NCBI RefSeq assembly: GCF_002234675.1
Contig: NC_019866.2
Span: forward strand, 11,189,261-11,253,260
Source of the DNA: Oryzias latipes
Lineage: Eukaryota; Chordata; Actinopteri; Beloniformes; Adrianichthyidae
DNA: 64,000 nucleotides
Direction: 5' to 3'
The notes beneath the pieces are model-generated. The model worked only from the letters and a program-made list of their open reading frames with translations. It was not told the DNA's origin and made no database searches. Shown piece after piece: positions 59,368-64,000 of the stretch (its first letter is position 1; every line of letters begins with the position of its first letter). The position numbers and the translations under genes are program-made.

Positions 59368-59715
59368 ACATCCATCCATCCACCTTCTGAACCTGTTGAG
59401 CCAACCGTCTACTGTTGGGCAAAGGCGGGATCCACCCTTAACGGGGTGGCCGTGGTGCAGCGGTAGGGCAGTCAACCCATGATCATAAGATTGCAAGTTC
59501 AAATCCCGCCTTGAACACCAGGTTCAAATCCCACCTTTAACGCCCATGAGTCAAAGTGTCCTTGGGCAAGACACTGAACTGCACCTTGCCTCTGGTGGTA
59601 AGCAGGCACCTGTGTGTGACTGCAAAGCACTTTGTCCTTGTAGGTAGAAAAGCACTATATAAGTATACACCATTTACCATTCATTCCACCCTTAACAGGT
59701 TGCTAGTCTGCAACA
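59368..59715 (+). repeat. Fish repeat interrupted by a SINE
   Basis: The left part (CCATCCATCCACCTTCTGAA ... GGGCAAAGGCGGGATCCACC) and the right part (CCACCCTTAACAGGTTGCTAG) are two halves of one common fish repeat. They are split by the tRNA-derived SINE, with TCCACCCTTAAC repeated on both sides as the target duplication. Confidence 0.65.
59441..59687 (+). mobile_element. tRNA-derived SINE
   Basis: The head, GTGGCCGTGGTGCAGCGGTA followed by GCAAGTTCAAATCCCGCC, resembles RNA polymerase III box A and box B of a tRNA. The body contains GTGTCCTTGGGCAAGACACT and ends AGCACTATATAAGTATACAC then CCATTTACCATT, wording typical of a widespread teleost SINE. The box B region is partly duplicated (GGTTCAAATCCCACC follows). 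The flanking duplication is about 12 bp, TCCACCCTTAAC. Confidence 0.75.
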
Positions 59716-60009
59716 TAAATTAAACAACTTATAATAATATCATTCTTACAGTTTTACAACAAAATTAAATGTTTACACACAACCGCTGTGTTGGTGAATG
59801 CTTGAAATGGTTTCTTCACATTTAGGAGACTTTATGTCCAAAACTCTACCTGATAAGTAAATAATCTGACCCAAGATTTTAGAACATAACCATTGAAAGA
59901 GATTGTGCCAATATTTGTTTACATTTTTTTGATTGGACATTCCTGGCTAAAATTGGTCTACAAAAACCTTATACAAAATATCCGATTACATTTATTATAA
60001 CTAATTAAT

Positions 60010-61510
60010 CCATATTGGCCCATCCTATATAGACACGCCCCTGCTGCCATGTAATTGAGCACAAAGGAGTTTTATTGTGAAAAGCCAAAGCGGATACAGT
60101 CTTTCCTTCTCTCTCCCTCTCCGTCGCTCACACACAAACACTAACACACACACGCCCACAGTCACTTCTCCCGGTTGCTTGCAGAAGATGGTGGTGTCTG
60201 CCTCCTGCTGACATTCGTCCACGAGCTCGGAAAGCGCGCGGAGCATTTCAGCTGAACCTCGTGCTCAAAATGGTTGGACGACGAGTTGTGGTGGCTGTGT
60301 GGACGGCACGTGGGGCGAAACTGTCACATTAGTCTCGGATTAAAGGTGGAGCGATTATTTGGAGGGGGGGTTATGACAACGTTTCCCCCCTCATTCCTTC
60401 CAGGTCGATCAAAGTGTCTGGATCAAAGCGGCGCTCTGCCTTAACCTGTGAGACTGAGGTGTGGGGGGGAGGATGCAGAGAGAGGGAGGGGGGGCCCTTT
60501 AATCACCTGCACCCGTCTGGCTTTTTCAAAGGGAGACCAGGCTGTCAAAGTTTTTAATTTTTTTTTTCCAAATTAACAGAAGGAGCAGCAGACCTCTTCC
60601 TCGCCTGCCTTTTCCTTTCCCCCCTCCCCTTTTCCTTCCTGTGGACGCACGCGGGACAATCTAGGTTGGTGACATGTGGTGTGACTGGATTATACCAAAG
60701 AGGCATTGATGCAATTTTGAAACTGAAATTGCAGCAATAAATCCACACATTTTTTTTCGAAACCTGCGACTTTGTGGACACTGGAGGGTTTGGAATGAAA
60801 ACCCTAGTCAGTTTTTATACCTACAGTTCCAACCAGGCCTTATGGGAATGATTATGTGGGTTTTTTCTTAAGCCTCGAAACCATTTTTTACACTAGTCTT
60901 CCTAATATAAATATTTTTTGTTGTTGTTGACTATGGTTTATATGCCTTTTGCTCTGTTTTATACACAAAAAAGGTCTTGTTCTGCAAATATTTTTGTTTA
61001 TGCTCCATGGAAATGAAGTGACACAAAGAGGCAATAATAATAGAACAGACTGGAAAAAGTATTAACTGTTTTATGAGGATATATGGTGACGCCTCCCTTT
61101 TCCCAAATTATTCGGTACTTTTTTTTTAACTCTACTTTCTATTTGAGGCAGTGTTTCAAAATTTTTCCAATGAGCAAAGCAAAGTGTGGGCTGCTGAGTT
61201 GACTTGGACTGGAACAGAGTGCACTGCAAGTAAACCTTGCCGTCTCAAGTGCTTCAAAACAGACGGGAATGTAGAGGAATGCAGGCATTGACGTCAAGAG
61301 GTGCAATAATGAACTACTCAAAAACCCTGGATGGTCTGCTTGCCTTGCTACAGCCAAAACCCCTCATGTTTTTGTTTGTGCTCTGTTTCACGCTTCTCTC
61401 AATGCCCTGCTATAGTCTGCACACTTTGCCTTACTTTTTCATCCATGTTTTCATGTAAATGACTGTGCCTTTTTCATCGTTTTTGAGACCTGGATAGAGA
61501 AAGACCCAAC
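60010..61510 (+). promoter_or_regulatory. adcy9: adcy9 putative promoter and 5' UTR
   Basis: A CTATATAGA element at 60025-60033, followed by a GC box-like CACGCCCC and a rise in CpG content (about 60120-60460), marks the likely promoter. An inverted CCAAT (ATTGG, about 60013-60017) lies just before it. If transcription starts near 60060, the 5' UTR is about 1.45 kb and includes upstream ATGs. One opens a 59-codon frame at 61279-61458 that ends 52 bases before the adcy9 ATG. Start site and any 5' intron are inferred, not seen. Confidence 0.45.
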
Positions 61511-63287
61511 ATGGCATCACCCCAACATCAGCAGTTGCTGCCTCACCACACAGAGGTGAGCTGTAACTCCAGTGGAGATGGGGGAGTCTCAGTGAAAATT
61601 GGCGGCAGTGTCAAGCACAAGCATGGAATTGGGCCGCTGGGTTCAATCGGAGGAGGCTTTATCGTGGGAGCCAAGCACTGCAAATATAGCATTTCTTCCA
61701 GCTGCAGCTCTGGAGAGTCTGGAATGAAGAGGACAGTGGTCAAGAATTTTCGAGCTCAAAGGAAGATGCCTCAACTTTTCGAGAGATCTGCAGGCCATTT
61801 CTGGGATCCGAAGTTTGACTCCTCTATCCTAGAGGAGGCCTGTAGGGAACGTTGTTTTCCTCAGACCCAGCGGCGCTTCCGCTATGTGCTCTTTTACCTG
61901 GCGGCTGCTGCCTTTCTTTGGGGATTGTACTTTGCTGCCAACCCTTCCCGCTGTGACAGGGTGGTGTTTCTTCTTCCCATCGCTTCTTTCTTCATTTTCT
62001 GTTTTCTTATCTTTCTTCTAACTTTCACCAGGCTTTACTCTCGTTGCTACAATCAGGCATCGCTGCTGCTCATTCTTGTAACATTCATCCTGACCCTGGC
62101 TCCCCAGATTCAGACATTTAGCTTCAAAGAAGATGTGGAAGAATTTAGTGTTGTGGAGACATTCTACAACCATTCCATTGATGCATCTGTGGGTAATTTG
62201 ACCATAACCCGGTGTCTATCTCCTGTAGGCACCTTTTCCCTTTGCATTGAAGTTCTACTATTGCTGTACAGCGTTCTGCATGTCCGACTGTACGCTTCTG
62301 TACTGCTTGGGTTACTCTACTCTGTGGTTTTTGAGAGTTTGGGCTGGATGCACCTGAGCCAGGTAGATGGAGACCAGAGCTCAGAGTGGGCGACATTAAC
62401 ATGGTTGGGACCAGCCAAAGCCTTGCTCCATCTCTGCGCTCATGCCATTGGGATGCATCTATTCATCATGTCTGAGGTGCGATCACGCAGCACTTTTCTT
62501 AAAGTGGGACAAGCCATCATGCATGGCAAAGATCTGGAGGTGGAGAAGGCTTTGAAGGAGCGTATGATCCATTCTGTCATGCCCAGACTTGTGGCTGATG
62601 AATTGATGAAGCAGAGCGACGAGGACATTGGGGATAACTCTGCAAAGCGATACTCCACAAGTGGGGCAGCTGCCGTCATCTCCAGCCCAAAAAGCAACAA
62701 ACGTAAGAAAACCTCCATCCCAAGAGGCCAGATCATCTTCAGACCCTTCAACATGAAACGGATGGAGCCAGTCAGCATCCTCTTTGCAGACATCGTGGGC
62801 TTCACTAAAATGTCTGCCAACAAATCTGCCCATGCCCTTGTGGGGCTTTTGAATGACTTGTTTGGGCGTTTTGATAGACTTTGTGAGATCACGGGGTGTG
62901 AAAAGATCAGTACTTTAGGAGACTGCTATTACTGTGTAGCCGGATGTCCAGAACCCAGACCAGATCATGCCTACTGCTGCGTAGAGATGGGCTTAGGCAT
63001 GATTCAGGCGATTGAGCAGTTCTGCCAGGAGAAGAGGGAAATGGTCAACATGAGGGTGGGGGTTCACACTGGCACGGTGCTGTGTGGCATCCTGGGCATG
63101 AAGCGCTTCAAGTTTGACGTTTGGTCAAATGACGTTAATTTGGCCAATCTGATGGAGCAGCTGGGAGTGGCTGGAAAGGTCCACTTATCACAGGCTACCG
63201 CCAAGTTCCTGGATGACCGGTACCGGCGTGAAGACGGACAGGTTGTTGAAAGGATTGGACCAAGTGTGGTGGCGGATCAACTCAAAG
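61511..63287 (+). CDS. adcy9: Adenylyl cyclase type 9, first coding exon (gene continues beyond the window)
   Basis: ADCY9 is a plasma-membrane cyclase making cAMP from ATP, stimulated by G-alpha-s and insensitive to forskolin in mammals. The ATG at 61511 (context AACATGG) gives MASPQHQQLLPHHTEVSC, matching the family start. The exon encodes 592 residues plus one base and ends in the donor CTCAAAG|GTAAGA at 63288. After a 120-residue cytoplasmic N-terminus come six membrane segments, at about 123-142, 150-171, 183-198, 240-257, 260-277 and 305-322. The C1a catalytic domain begins around 420, with metal-binding aspartates D427 (FADIVGF) and D471 (LGDCYYC). It also has GVHTGTVLCGILG and WSNDVNLANLMEQ. 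N-glycosylation-type NHS/NLT sequons lie in the loop before segment 4. The second membrane half and C2 domain are outside the window (human protein 1353 residues). Confidence 0.97.
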
Positions 63288-64000
63288 GTAAGAAAATTGT
63301 ACAAGTCTTGTGAGAACCATGTTTGTTTCATTTTGAATTTTTTTTATTTATGTGTAATAAAAGAAGGTTTTGGAATGTATCTAGTACATCAACTGAACTG
63401 AAGCAGATCATTTACTTTATCGAGGTTGATGTGAGGTTCAAGCACCACTTATCTTAGTTGTGTTTGAAGTGCTGGCAGGGGACTGAGTTTGTTATCAGTC
63501 ATATCTTTGGTGTTTGTACTAGATGCACGAATCACATTTTAGGCACCATCTTCCCTATCCTTCCTGCCACTCAGTTCCTTCCTTTTTTTCTTCACTCAAT
63601 TACACCGTCCTCCAGACGTCCCCAATGTGTTCCATTCTCTTAACCTTCCCCAAACATCAAAGGTTGCCTCACAACCTAATACATGTCACTTTGTCTAAAT
63701 GAGACTCGCCTGCAGCATCTTCTTTACCTCTTTACTGCCTCCAAACGGCTTCATTCAGCTTTTTATACATTCATGCAAATCACTCAAGACGGACTAAATG
63801 TGGGTTTAATGGGTCTTTTTTTGTCATTGGAAGCTGGCCGATCCATTATCCTTCATTGAAACTGAAGTGACTGCATCCCACTAAAGGTAGTGCAGATGGT
63901 GCTCACCTGCCCTTTTGCATTAACATTCCGGATAATTCTGCCTGGAGACTGCTTGTCTGATTTTGACCGCTGCACTTTTGACAAGGATTAGAAGGAGCCG
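63288..64000 (+). other. adcy9: Start of adcy9 intron after the first coding exon
   Basis: This is intronic sequence after the GTAAGA donor. An in-frame stop follows within 25 bases of readthrough. No exon or repeat was recognised before the window ends. Confidence 0.85.

Larger units (their letters stand above)
54460..60020. other. srl-adcy9 intergenic region, repeat-rich
   Basis: No host gene was recognised. It contains the family B MITE cluster (55.6-56.65 kb), an L1-type LINE remnant on the minus strand (57.15-58.3 kb), and a tRNA-derived SINE nested in another repeat (59.4-59.7 kb). The rest is AT-rich DNA without recognisable content. Confidence 0.7.

Noticed and set aside
59441-59520. 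Possible tRNA gene
   Set aside because: Box A and box B resemble a tRNA, but the cloverleaf is not intact and it continues into a SINE body with a target duplication.
62440-62892. Minus-strand frames of 116 and 150 residues
   Set aside because: They are antisense shadows of the adcy9 catalytic-domain exon.

Overview
The window is a stretch of a vertebrate nuclear genome, almost certainly a teleost fish. Its genes are split by GT-AG introns, intergenic DNA is AT-rich, and it is sprinkled with short transposon-derived repeats of kinds common in fish. I can read five protein-coding genes exon by exon: pam16 (+), glis2 (-), tfap4 (+), srl (+) and the first coding exon of adcy9 (+, running off the right edge). 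This is the order and relative orientation of human 16p13.3 (ADCY9-SRL-TFAP4-GLIS2-PAM16), with glis2 alone on the opposite strand. The species cannot be fixed from sequence alone.

Layout. 1-1.57 kb: non-coding, perhaps the 3' end of an upstream gene. 1.57-4.35 kb: pam16, five exons, 125 residues. 4.4-8.34 kb: DNA antisense to pam16, most simply the long 3' UTR of glis2, meeting pam16 tail to tail. 8.34-11.27 kb: the six coding exons of glis2 (477 residues, five C2H2 fingers). 11.3-32.9 kb: about 21 kb without recognisable coding exons, probably the large 5' intron of glis2 plus intergenic DNA. It holds LINE remnants, several copies of one dispersed repeat, TTAA-flanked MITEs and a CpG-rich island at about 29.9-31.25 kb. 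32.9-41.15 kb: tfap4, with a promoter unusually rich in CAGCTG, seven coding exons (330 residues) and a 3' UTR of about 2.3 kb. 42.5-54.4 kb: srl, with a TATA box, six coding exons (470 residues), a candidate 12-residue cassette exon and a 3' UTR. 54.5-60 kb: repeats, including an L1-type LINE remnant, a tRNA-derived SINE and a cluster of MITEs. 60-63.3 kb: adcy9 promoter, 5' UTR and first coding exon, then the start of its next intron.

The five genes do not form a pathway: mitochondrial import motor (pam16), Kruppel-like transcription factor (glis2), bHLH-zipper factor (tfap4), sarcoplasmic-reticulum calcium-store protein (srl) and membrane adenylyl cyclase (adcy9). Their linkage is ancestral vertebrate synteny. 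I found no new gene system. The observations most worth checking are the six CAGCTG (AP-4 consensus) sites in the tfap4 gene's own promoter, the frame-preserving 36-base candidate exon in srl, the start codon of pam16 sitting as the last three bases of its exon, and a set of MITE families that share TTAA flanks and CCC-starting ends.
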